Assembly (NCBI GenBank): GCA_964528425.1
Contig: CAZGTD010000008.1
Span: 1 to 64,000 of the forward strand
DNA: 64,000 nt
Direction: 5' to 3'
DNA from: UBA3263 sp964528425
Lineage (GTDB): Bacteria; Bacteroidota; Bacteroidia; Bacteroidales; Muribaculaceae
Shown here: in pieces, positions 43,861 to 51,191 of the stretch
Layout of the letters: the number at the start of each line of letters is the position of its first letter
Position numbering within the stretch: position 1 is the stretch's first letter
Program-made: the position numbers and the translations under genes
The notes under the pieces: model-generated
Databases searched by the model: none
What the model saw: only the letters and a program-made list of their open reading frames with translations
What the model was told of the DNA's origin: nothing

Positions 43861-45039
43861 ATGGAATATAATGTCGACAATAACGGGTTTTATGGGCCAT
43901 ACGGAGGTGCCTACATTCCCGAAATTCTATATAAAACGGTAGAGGACCTTCGCAAGGCCTATCTCCCCATAATTGAGAGCGAGGAATTCCAATCGGAATA
44001 CCGCACTCTGCTGCGCGATTACGTCGGGCGCCCGTCGCCGCTGTATCTGGCGCAGCGCCTGAGCGAGCGCTATGGCTGCAAGATTTATCTTAAACGAGAA
44101 GACCTGAACCACACGGGCGCCCACAAAATCAACAACGCCATCGGTCAGGTTCTGCTTGCCAAAAAGCTCGGCAAAACCCACATCATAGCGGAAACCGGTG
44201 CCGGCCAACACGGGGTTGCAACTGCAACGGTGTGCGCATTGATGAATATGCCATGCACCGTTTACATGGGCGCCACTGATGTTGAGCGACAGCGCGTTAA
44301 CGTTCAGCGCATGAAAATGCTCGGGGCTGAGGTCCACCCTGTACGCTCTGGCAATATGACTCTTAAAGACGCAACCAACGAGGCAATACGCCACTGGTGT
44401 TGTCACCCGGCCGATACCTTCTACGTTATCGGCTCTACTGTCGGCCCCCACCCCTACCCCGACATGGTAGCGCGGCTTCAGAGCATAATATCTGAAGAAA
44501 TAAAGCAGCAGCTGATGGAAAAGGAGGGTCGTGACTGGCCCGACTGGCTCATGGCCTGCGTGGGCGGCGGTTCAAATGCTGCCGGCACCATTTACCATTA
44601 CCTCGACGACCCGCGCGTTAAAATCGCCCTGGCCGAAGCGGGCGGCCTCGGCATCGACAGCGGCCGGACCGCCGCGTCGCTCCAGATCGGCACTGACGGC
44701 ATCCTCCACGGATCGCGCATAAAGCTGATGCAGACCGACGACGGCCAGATTATCGAGCCCTACTCTATCAGCGCCGGGCTGGATTATCCGGGAACAGGCC
44801 CGCTGCATTGCAACCTCTATGCCACCGGACGCGCTCAGGTCATGGCCGTTAACGACGACGAAGTGCTCAAGGCCGCCTACGAACTGACGCGACTTGAAGG
44901 CATAATTCCCGCTCTTGAAAGCAGCCATGCGCTCGGTATGTTGCCGAAAATGAATTTCCGCCCCGACGACGTGGTTGTGTTGACCGTAAGCGGCCGCGGC
45001 GACAAAGACATTGAAACTTATCTCGCTAACTTCCAGTGA
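43861..45039 (+). CDS. trpB: Tryptophan synthase beta subunit
   Basis: A 392-aa PLP enzyme that condenses indole with serine. The PLP lysine lies in NHTGAHKINNAIGQ; the phosphate-binding loop is CVGGGSNAAG; AETGAGQHGVATAT is the substrate loop. This is the standard TrpB1 type that partners with TrpA, encoded at the end of the same operon. It is the first gene, as is usual in Bacteroidetes. The stop overlaps the trpE start by 4 bp. Confidence 0.97.
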   Translation: MEYNVDNNGFYGPYGGAYIPEILYKTVEDLRKAYLPIIESEEFQSEYRTLLRDYVGRPSPLYLAQRLSERYGCKIYLKREDLNHTGAHKINNAIGQVLLAKKLGKTHIIAETGAGQHGVATATVCALMNMPCTVYMGATDVERQRVNVQRMKMLGAEVHPVRSGNMTLKDATNEAIRHWCCHPADTFYVIGSTVGPHPYPDMVARLQSIISEEIKQQLMEKEGRDWPDWLMACVGGGSNAAGTIYHYLDDPRVKIALAEAGGLGIDSGRTAASLQIGTDGILHGSRIKLMQTDDGQIIEPYSISAGLDYPGTGPLHCNLYATGRAQVMAVNDDEVLKAAYELTRLEGIIPALESSHALGMLPKMNFRPDDVVVLTVSGRGDKDIETYLANFQ

Positions 45040-46436
45040 AAAAATTCATATACCATACGGCGTCGAAAAAAATTCTCGGCGACCTCGTAACCCCCGTAAG
45101 TACCTACCTTAAAGTGCGCGACGCCTACCCGCAGTCGGCACTGATGGAGAGTTCCGACTATCACGGCGGCGAAAACTCACGCAGCTACATTGCCGTTCAT
45201 CCGATTGGTTCGGTGAGCGTTGCCCACGGAATTGCAACGTTAAAATTCCCCGACGGGTCAGCAGTTGAGCACTCGATTGACGAGTCATATTCGGTCGATA
45301 TGGCTATTAACGAGTTCCTTCATAGCTTTGAAATCACCGGACCGTCATCCGACGTTGTGGGGCTCTACGGCTATATGACGTTCAATGCGGTGCGCTATTT
45401 CGAGCCGATTGAGGTTAAGGATGAAATTCTTGAGCGCAACGACGCACCCGACCTCCTCTACATCCTCTATAAGGACATCATAGTCTTTGATCACTTCCGC
45501 AATGAAGTGACTCTGGTTGAAATTCTCGCTGAGGGCGAGAAAGATGACCTCGACGTTTTGGAGCGCGACATTCAGTGGCGCACCTTCCATAGCTACTCGT
45601 TCCACCCGGTCGGACCGGTGGAATCAACCCTTACCGACGACGGCCACCGCGAGAACATACGCCGCTGCATTGCCCACTGTCTGCGCGGCGACGTGTTTCA
45701 GATAGTGCCGTCGCGTCGCTTTGTTCAGCGCTATGAAGGCGATGACTTTAAGCTTTACAGAGTTTTGAGATCAATCAATCCGTCGCCCTATCTGTTTTAT
45801 TTCGACTTCGGAGGGTTCCGCATTTTCGGCAGCTCGCCCGAAACCCACTGCCGCATAATAGGCCGCAAAGCCTACATCGACCCTATTGCCGGCACCACCA
45901 AGCGCACCGGCAACCCCGACGAAGACCGCGCCGCAGCTGAATATCTGCGCAACGACCCCAAGGAGAACGCCGAGCATGTTATGCTCGTTGACCTTGCGCG
46001 CAACGATCTGAGCCGCAACTGCAGCGGAGTCCACGTTGAGTTTTATAAGGATATGCAGTATTACTCACACGTTATTCATCTGGTATCGCGAGTGAGCGGA
46101 ACTCTCAATGCTGATGCGGACCCGGTTCGGGCGTTTATCGACACATTTCCGGCGGGCACCCTGTCGGGGGCTCCGAAAGTCAAGGCCATGGAACTTATTT
46201 CGCGCTACGAGCCCCATAACCGCGGAGCCTATGGCGGATGCATCGGCTTCATTGGCTTCAACGGCGATCTGAATCAGGCAATCACGATTCGCACTTTCGT
46301 GTCGCGCAACGGCGAACTATGGTTTCAGGCCGGAGGCGGCGTAGTTGCCAAGAGCGATGTTGAATATGAACTCCAGGAGGTAAACAACAAGCTCGGCGCG
46401 CTGCGTAAAGCCATAGAAACCGCCGGCGAAATATAA
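45036..46436 (+). CDS. trpE: Anthranilate synthase component I
   Basis: A 466-aa chorismate-using enzyme making anthranilate with TrpG. The feedback-site motif is ALMESSDYHGG (LLES-like), so tryptophan inhibition is likely retained. The chorismate domain has PIAGTTKRTGNPDEDRAA, LVDLARNDLSRNC, FPAGTLSGAPKVKAMELI and YGGCIGFIGFNG. The coding end is followed by 9 nt before trpG. Confidence 0.96.
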   Translation: MKKFIYHTASKKILGDLVTPVSTYLKVRDAYPQSALMESSDYHGGENSRSYIAVHPIGSVSVAHGIATLKFPDGSAVEHSIDESYSVDMAINEFLHSFEITGPSSDVVGLYGYMTFNAVRYFEPIEVKDEILERNDAPDLLYILYKDIIVFDHFRNEVTLVEILAEGEKDDLDVLERDIQWRTFHSYSFHPVGPVESTLTDDGHRENIRRCIAHCLRGDVFQIVPSRRFVQRYEGDDFKLYRVLRSINPSPYLFYFDFGGFRIFGSSPETHCRIIGRKAYIDPIAGTTKRTGNPDEDRAAAEYLRNDPKENAEHVMLVDLARNDLSRNCSGVHVEFYKDMQYYSHVIHLVSRVSGTLNADADPVRAFIDTFPAGTLSGAPKVKAMELISRYEPHNRGAYGGCIGFIGFNGDLNQAITIRTFVSRNGELWFQAGGGVVAKSDVEYELQEVNNKLGALRKAIETAGEI

Positions 46437-46445
46437 TTCCGCGTT

Positions 46446-47009
46446 ATGAAAACAGTTATTATCGACAATTACGATTCGTTTACCTATAATCTCGTTCACC
46501 TGGTGCGCGAGCTCGGCGCGGAGGTTACCGCCCTGCGCAACGACCGCTTCCAACTCGACCAACTCGAACAGTTCGACAAGATTATTCTGTCGCCTGGACC
46601 GGGCATTCCGTCGGAGGCTGGATTGCTACTCGACGTTATCCGCACCTACGCCGGACGCAAGCCTATTCTGGGCGTATGTCTGGGCCATCAGGCAATAGGT
46701 GAGAGCTTCGGCGCCCGGTTGGTGAACCTCAGCGAAGTTCACCATGGAGTCGCCACCCCCATCCACCGGGTTGCCGACGACTATATTTTCGAGGGTTTGC
46801 CCGATGAATTTGAAGTTGGCCGCTACCATTCGTGGGTTGTGAGTCCCGAAGGTCTCCCCGCCTGTCTGGAAGTTACCGCCGTTAGCAACGAAGGCGAAAT
46901 CATGGCGTTGTGCCATAAGGAATTAGACATTCGGGGCGTGCAGTTTCATCCCGAAAGCGTTCTGACCCCGCAAGGCGCAAAAATCATTGAAAACTGGCTG
47001 AAAAAATGA
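46446..47009 (+). CDS. trpG: Anthranilate synthase component II (glutamine amidotransferase)
   Basis: A 187-aa class I glutamine amidotransferase feeding ammonia to TrpE. The catalytic triad is visible: cysteine in GVCLGHQAIG, histidine and glutamate in VQFHPESVLTPQG; LSPGPGIPSEAG is the oxyanion region. It may double as PabA, as in many bacteria with a single amidotransferase, but this is not shown. It overlaps trpD by 4 bp. Confidence 0.96.
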   Translation: MKTVIIDNYDSFTYNLVHLVRELGAEVTALRNDRFQLDQLEQFDKIILSPGPGIPSEAGLLLDVIRTYAGRKPILGVCLGHQAIGESFGARLVNLSEVHHGVATPIHRVADDYIFEGLPDEFEVGRYHSWVVSPEGLPACLEVTAVSNEGEIMALCHKELDIRGVQFHPESVLTPQGAKIIENWLKK

Positions 47010-48001
47010 AAACGATTCTCAAAGAATTTGCCGAAACCAAGGAACTGTCGCGCAATGCCGCACGCGACTTTATGCTCGGAATAACCGAGAACCGCTATGA
47101 GCCGATTCAGGTCGGGGCACTGCTCTACGCAATGGAGGTTTGCGGCGTTACGGCCGACGAAGTGCTCGGCTTTCGCGACGCACTGCTCGAAACCGGCGCA
47201 CACGTCGATTTCAGCGATATCGAAACGGTCGACATTGTAGGCACCGGAGGCGACGGCAAGAATACGTTTAACATTTCAACCTGCGCATCGTTTGTAGTAG
47301 CCGGTGCGGGCCATAAAGTCTGCAAACATGGCAACTACAGCGCCACATCGGTCAGCGGCGCCGGCAATGTTATGGAAGCACACGGCGTAAAATTTACCGC
47401 CGACCCCGAGCGCCTGCGCCGTTCGCTCGAAGAAGCCGGCTTCGTCTATCTCCACGCTCCGCTCTTTGCCTTCGGCATGAAAAATGTTGCGCCGATTCGC
47501 AAAACCCTCAAGGTACCGACAGTTTTCAATATACTCGGGCCGCTTATCAATCCCGCTCAGCCGAAATTCAACCTCCACGGTGTTGCAACCGCCAACCAGC
47601 TCCGGCTCTATACTGCAATTCACCAGCAGATCGGCGACCGCTACGGCATTGTGAACTCCTACGACGGCTACGACGAGGTTTCGCTGACCGGAGCTTTCCG
47701 CTTTGTCAGCAACACCCGCGAGGGTGTCTTTAACCCGTCGGATTTAGGTTTGCCCCGGATTAACCCGTCGGAAATTTTCGGGGGCGACTCGATAGCCGAT
47801 GCGGTGAAGATTTTCGACTCGGTTCTCCGCGGAGAATCGTCGCAGGCCCAGGCTGACGTTGTTATTGCCAATGCCGCCATGGCCCTGTTCGTTATCAATC
47901 CTGAAAAAAGCATAGCCGACTGCGTTGCCGAGGCCCGTGAGTCACTCCATTCGGGCGCGGCCCTCAGGGTGCTTAACCGCTATATCGAGCTTAACCGATG
48001 A
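47006..48001 (+). CDS. trpD: Anthranilate phosphoribosyltransferase
   Basis: A 331-aa enzyme joining anthranilate to PRPP. The PRPP-binding GTGGDGKNTFNIST and the anthranilate-site KHGNYSATSVSGAGNVMEA are clear; PIRKTLKVPTVFNILGPL is also conserved. The usual KHGNR(S/A) tract reads KHGNYS here, a small variation. It overlaps trpG and trpC by 4 bp each. Confidence 0.96.
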   Translation: MKTILKEFAETKELSRNAARDFMLGITENRYEPIQVGALLYAMEVCGVTADEVLGFRDALLETGAHVDFSDIETVDIVGTGGDGKNTFNISTCASFVVAGAGHKVCKHGNYSATSVSGAGNVMEAHGVKFTADPERLRRSLEEAGFVYLHAPLFAFGMKNVAPIRKTLKVPTVFNILGPLINPAQPKFNLHGVATANQLRLYTAIHQQIGDRYGIVNSYDGYDEVSLTGAFRFVSNTREGVFNPSDLGLPRINPSEIFGGDSIADAVKIFDSVLRGESSQAQADVVIANAAMALFVINPEKSIADCVAEARESLHSGAALRVLNRYIELNR

Positions 48002-48780
48002 AAGATGTTCTTGAAGAAATAATCGCTTCAAAAAGGCCGGAAGTAGCCGCACTGCGCACCCGCGCACGCGAGATTTATTCCGCGGCCGAACGCGCCGTCG
48101 ATTCGCGCAAAACGCTCGACATGGCCGCAGCGCTGCGGGGGTCAGACTCCGGCATAATAGCCGAGTTCAAGCGCAAATCGCCCTCGAGAGGGTGGATTAA
48201 CCGGCATGCCGACCCCCGCGAGGTGGCGCCGGCCTATGCCCGCTCCGGAGCCGCCGCGCTGTCGATTCTGACTGATGGCCCCTACTTCGGTGGCTCACTT
48301 GAATTTCTGAAAGAGGTGAGACCGCTGGTCAACATTCCTCTGCTGCGCAAGGAGTTTATAGTTGACGAGCTGCAGCTTTTCGAGGCCCGCGCCGCAGGAG
48401 CCGACGCCGTTTTGCTGATTGCCGCCGCTCTAACCCCGGCGCAGGCTCACGAGCTGGCGCGCCAGTCCCGCCAATTAGGCCTGCAGGTTCTGCTCGAAAT
48501 TCATTCCGAACCGGAGCTTGACCATGTTTGCGATCTTGTTGATATGGTCGGGGTAAACAACCGCAACCTCGGCACTTTCCACACCGACGTTCAAAACTCA
48601 TTTCGCCTGGTCGAAAGTCTGCCCCCGGAGTTCACTCTGGTCAGCGAAAGCGGTCTTTCCGAGCCGTCTACCGTGGCCAAACTGCTGCAGGCCGGGTTCC
48701 GCGGCTTCCTGATTGGCGAAACCTTTATGAAAACGGCCGACCCGGCCCAAGCGCTCAAGGAGTTCATTGCAGGAATATGA
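47998..48780 (+). CDS. trpC: Indole-3-glycerol-phosphate synthase
   Basis: A 260-aa TIM-barrel enzyme. Signatures: IAEFKRKSPSRGWIN (catalytic Glu/Lys region), LSILTDGPYFGGS, LLRKEFIVDELQ with the catalytic lysine, VGVNNRNLGTF and LVSESGLS. Not fused to TrpF, in contrast to enterobacteria. Overlaps trpD and trpF by 4 bp. Confidence 0.96.
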   Translation: MKDVLEEIIASKRPEVAALRTRAREIYSAAERAVDSRKTLDMAAALRGSDSGIIAEFKRKSPSRGWINRHADPREVAPAYARSGAAALSILTDGPYFGGSLEFLKEVRPLVNIPLLRKEFIVDELQLFEARAAGADAVLLIAAALTPAQAHELARQSRQLGLQVLLEIHSEPELDHVCDLVDMVGVNNRNLGTFHTDVQNSFRLVESLPPEFTLVSESGLSEPSTVAKLLQAGFRGFLIGETFMKTADPAQALKEFIAGI

Positions 48781-49400
48781 TTATTAAGGTGTGCGGAATG
48801 ACCGAGGCGGAGAATATCCGCCGGGTCGAGGCCTTGGGCGTTGACTGGATGGGATTTATTTTCTATCCCCGGTCGAAACGCTATGTTGCGGCTCCACCCT
48901 CCTACCTGCCTCAACGCGCGCTTCGGGTCGGAGTGTTTGTAAATGCTCCGATGACTGAAATTTTGCAAAAAATAAAAGATTTCGGCCTCGACTTCGTGCA
49001 ACTCCACGGCTCCGAAACTCCCGACTTCTGCGCCGAAGTCAAGAAATCGGGCGTTAAGGTCATAAAGGCCATACACGTCAATAGCGCGGCCGACCTTTCG
49101 GGCCTCGACTATTCCGCTGATTACCTGCTGTTTGAAACGCCGTCCGATGCATTTGGCGGCTCGGGACGTCATTTCGACTGGTCACTGCTCACTGATTATA
49201 ACGGCACAGTGCCATTTCTGCTTTCGGGCGGAATCGGTCCCGACGACTTCGATGCCATCAATGAGTTGAAGCATCCGCTCTTTGCGGGCATTGACCTCAA
49301 CAGCCGCTTCGAGTCGGAGCCAGGCATCAAACAGCCTGAATTACTCGAAGCCTTTCTTGCTAATTTAAAAAAGCCCTTAGAACATGAATCGAATAAATAA
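48777..49400 (+). CDS. trpF: Phosphoribosylanthranilate isomerase
   Basis: A 207-aa TIM-barrel isomerase. The catalytic cysteine is in IKVCGMTEAEN; GFIFYPRSKRYV, VGVFVNAPM, VQLHGSETPDFC and LSGGIGPDDF match TrpF. Its 3' end overlaps trpA by 17 bp, the longest overlap in the operon. Confidence 0.95.
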   Translation: MIIKVCGMTEAENIRRVEALGVDWMGFIFYPRSKRYVAAPPSYLPQRALRVGVFVNAPMTEILQKIKDFGLDFVQLHGSETPDFCAEVKKSGVKVIKAIHVNSAADLSGLDYSADYLLFETPSDAFGGSGRHFDWSLLTDYNGTVPFLLSGGIGPDDFDAINELKHPLFAGIDLNSRFESEPGIKQPELLEAFLANLKKPLEHESNK

Positions 49401-50157
49401 ACTCTTCAGCGAAAAAAAATCCGGATTGCTAAGCATCTATTTTTGTGCCGGCGACCCGGAACTAAACTCCACAATGCCAATTCTGCGCGCCCTGCAAAAC
49501 GGCGGTATCGACATGGTGGAAATCGGCATACCCTTTTCAGACCCCATGGCCGACGGCCCGGTTATTCAGGATGCCGCAACGCGTGCGCTGCGCAACGGCA
49601 TGAGCCTGCGCACGCTGTTTGAGCAGCTCAGCGACGCGCGCTCCGAAATCACCATACCGCTGATTCTGATGGGCTACCTCAATCCGATCATGCACTTCGG
49701 CTTTGAGCGGTTCTGCAGCGAATGCGTGCGCTGCGGAATCGACGGCGTAATTATTCCCGACCTCCCCTTTAAAGATTATCTCGAAGAATACAAACCGATA
49801 GCCGACCGCTTCGGCCTGCGCATTATAATGCTGATTACGCCCGAAACTTCCGACGAGCGCATCCGCTTTATCGACCAACACACCGATGGGTTCATCTACA
49901 TGGTTTCGTCGGCAGCAACCACCGGTGCGCAAAAAGAATTCGATGAAGCCAAACAGGCTTATTTTGCACGCATCAATGCCATGGGCCTCCACAATCCGCG
50001 AATGATTGGTTTCGGCATTTCAAACCGCCAGACCCTTGAAGCCGCCCTTGCCTCGGCATCGGGTGCGATTATCGGCAGCAAGTTCGTTAGCCTGCTCGCC
50101 TCCGGGCCATCGCCCGAAGCGGCCGTAGCAGCGCTGAAATCCGCTCTATCCAACTGA
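49384..50157 (+). CDS. trpA: Tryptophan synthase alpha subunit
   Basis: A 257-aa TIM-barrel enzyme cleaving indole-3-glycerol phosphate to indole. The catalytic glutamate is in MVEIGIPFSDPMADGPVIQ; the second catalytic aspartate is in GVIIPDLPFKD; MVSSAATTGAQ covers the flexible loop. The start lies inside the trpF end and gives the normal N-terminus. The MGMT-family gene follows after 4 nt. Confidence 0.96.
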   Translation: MNRINKLFSEKKSGLLSIYFCAGDPELNSTMPILRALQNGGIDMVEIGIPFSDPMADGPVIQDAATRALRNGMSLRTLFEQLSDARSEITIPLILMGYLNPIMHFGFERFCSECVRCGIDGVIIPDLPFKDYLEEYKPIADRFGLRIIMLITPETSDERIRFIDQHTDGFIYMVSSAATTGAQKEFDEAKQAYFARINAMGLHNPRMIGFGISNRQTLEAALASASGAIIGSKFVSLLASGPSPEAAVAALKSALSN

Positions 50158-50161
50158 CGCG

Positions 50162-50476
50162 ATGAAAGCGGAGCAGCAACTGGCCTTTGTGCGCGAAGTA
50201 GAATTCATTGTCAAATCCATACCCGCCGGTAAGGTATTGACCTACGGCGATGTTGCCGCTCTTGCCGGCGAGCCGACTCAGGCGCGGCTGGTTGGAAAAA
50301 TTCTCGGGTCGTTTGGTTTTGAATCCCCCGCTCCATGTCATCGGGTCGTTAACTTTCAGGGACGAACCGCCCCTCACTGGCCCGACCAGGTTCCCCTATT
50401 GAAAGCCGAAGGCGTAACCTTCACATCCGCAGGCATGGTTGATATGCGCCGCCACCACTGGCTCCCCGACCTATAG
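50162..50476 (+). CDS. MGMT-family (alkyltransferase-like) protein
   Basis: A 104-aa protein consisting only of the DNA-binding/active-site domain of O6-alkylguanine-DNA alkyltransferase. IPAGKVLTYGDVAALAG is the recognition-helix region; the active-site motif reads APCHRVV, so the acceptor cysteine is present. Typical alkyltransferase-like (ATL) proteins have Trp or Ala in that place. The N-terminal domain of full Ogt/Ada proteins is missing. Possible roles are repair or flagging of O6-alkylguanine. It is 4 nt from trpA and probably co-transcribed; its stop codon overlaps that of the convergent acetyltransferase. Confidence 0.85.
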   Translation: MKAEQQLAFVREVEFIVKSIPAGKVLTYGDVAALAGEPTQARLVGKILGSFGFESPAPCHRVVNFQGRTAPHWPDQVPLLKAEGVTFTSAGMVDMRRHHWLPDL

Positions 50477-51100
50477 GCCAGAAATCGCCTCCTGAAGCCG
50501 GTTGAGGAAAGTTGCGGCGTGCGCGCCATCCATCTGCGTATGATGGAATTGGAAAGAAACCTTTAGGCTTACCGACGGTTTGCCATCAATAGTTTCATTT
50601 TTATATTTCGCCCAAATCATAAACGGATTGTTGAAAATTCCGCTATACATTCCAACCGCTCCGTCAATATCGTACTGAACCAGCGCGGAAGTGCCTATGA
50701 CCATACGCTCGGTTTCATCGTGGTTTTCACACGTCTGCTTAACGCGCCCGGTCAGTTCAATATATCGCCGGTTAAACTCATCGAGATTGTCGGTAAAGGG
50801 CACATCACACGAGCTAACTTCGTTATCTTTGTTAAGAACTATAGTGTTAACCGCAAGTTCGTCGAACTGAATCAATTTATTGCCGACCGGAAGCATAAAA
50901 AACTCCTTGACCTGCGATGCAGCCCGGCCGATGCACCAACACATCAGCATATTGAACTTCAAACCCCTTTGCTTACTGAAGGCCACCAGATTCGTAACAT
51001 CGAGTGTCTTGAAAAAAGTAACCATAGGCATCGGAGCCTTCATCCAGTTCTCGAAAGCATAGGCACGCGTAGTTTCGCGCGGATTAACTTCTCGCATCAT
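50471..51100 (-). CDS. Chloramphenicol acetyltransferase-like (CAT family) protein
   Basis: A 209-aa protein of the CAT/acyl-CoA acyltransferase fold. The catalytic HxxxDG motif is FQFHHTQMDGAHAATFL near the C-terminus; KFNMLMCWCIGRAA and MYSGIFNNPFMIW match the family. Such CAT-like proteins are common in gut Bacteroidales chromosomes and many are not resistance enzymes; substrate unknown. It ends convergent with the MGMT gene, sharing the palindromic CTATAG that supplies both stop codons. Confidence 0.85.
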   Translation of the reverse strand: MMREVNPRETTRAYAFENWMKAPMPMVTFFKTLDVTNLVAFSKQRGLKFNMLMCWCIGRAASQVKEFFMLPVGNKLIQFDELAVNTIVLNKDNEVSSCDVPFTDNLDEFNRRYIELTGRVKQTCENHDETERMVIGTSALVQYDIDGAVGMYSGIFNNPFMIWAKYKNETIDGKPSVSLKVSFQFHHTQMDGAHAATFLNRLQEAISGL

Positions 51101-51124
51101 ATATTAACTTCTTAATATTGTTAA

Positions 51125-51168
51125 ATTCAGGCTGTAACCACCTTTTATCGGTGAATTACAGCCTGAAT
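51125..51168 (-). terminator. Hairpin after ppdK
   Basis: Arms ATTCAGGCTGTAA (51125-51137) and TTACAGCCTGAAT (51156-51168) are perfectly complementary over 13 bp, and an inner CACC/GGTG pair extends the structure. It lies 24 nt after the ppdK stop on the minus strand; the following bases TTTAAC give only a weak U-tract. Confidence 0.7.
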
Positions 51169-51191
51169 TAAGGATTTATGTCAGTGGAGGA

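Noticed and set aside
43749..43880. 44-residue N-terminal extension of gltX
   Set aside because: It covers the promoter of gltX and that of trpB, and the conserved enzyme N-terminus begins right after the ATG at 43748.
50471..51100. Calling the CAT-like gene a chloramphenicol resistance determinant
   Set aside because: Only the fold and HxxxDG motif are visible; many chromosomal CAT-like proteins in gut Bacteroidales have other or unknown substrates.
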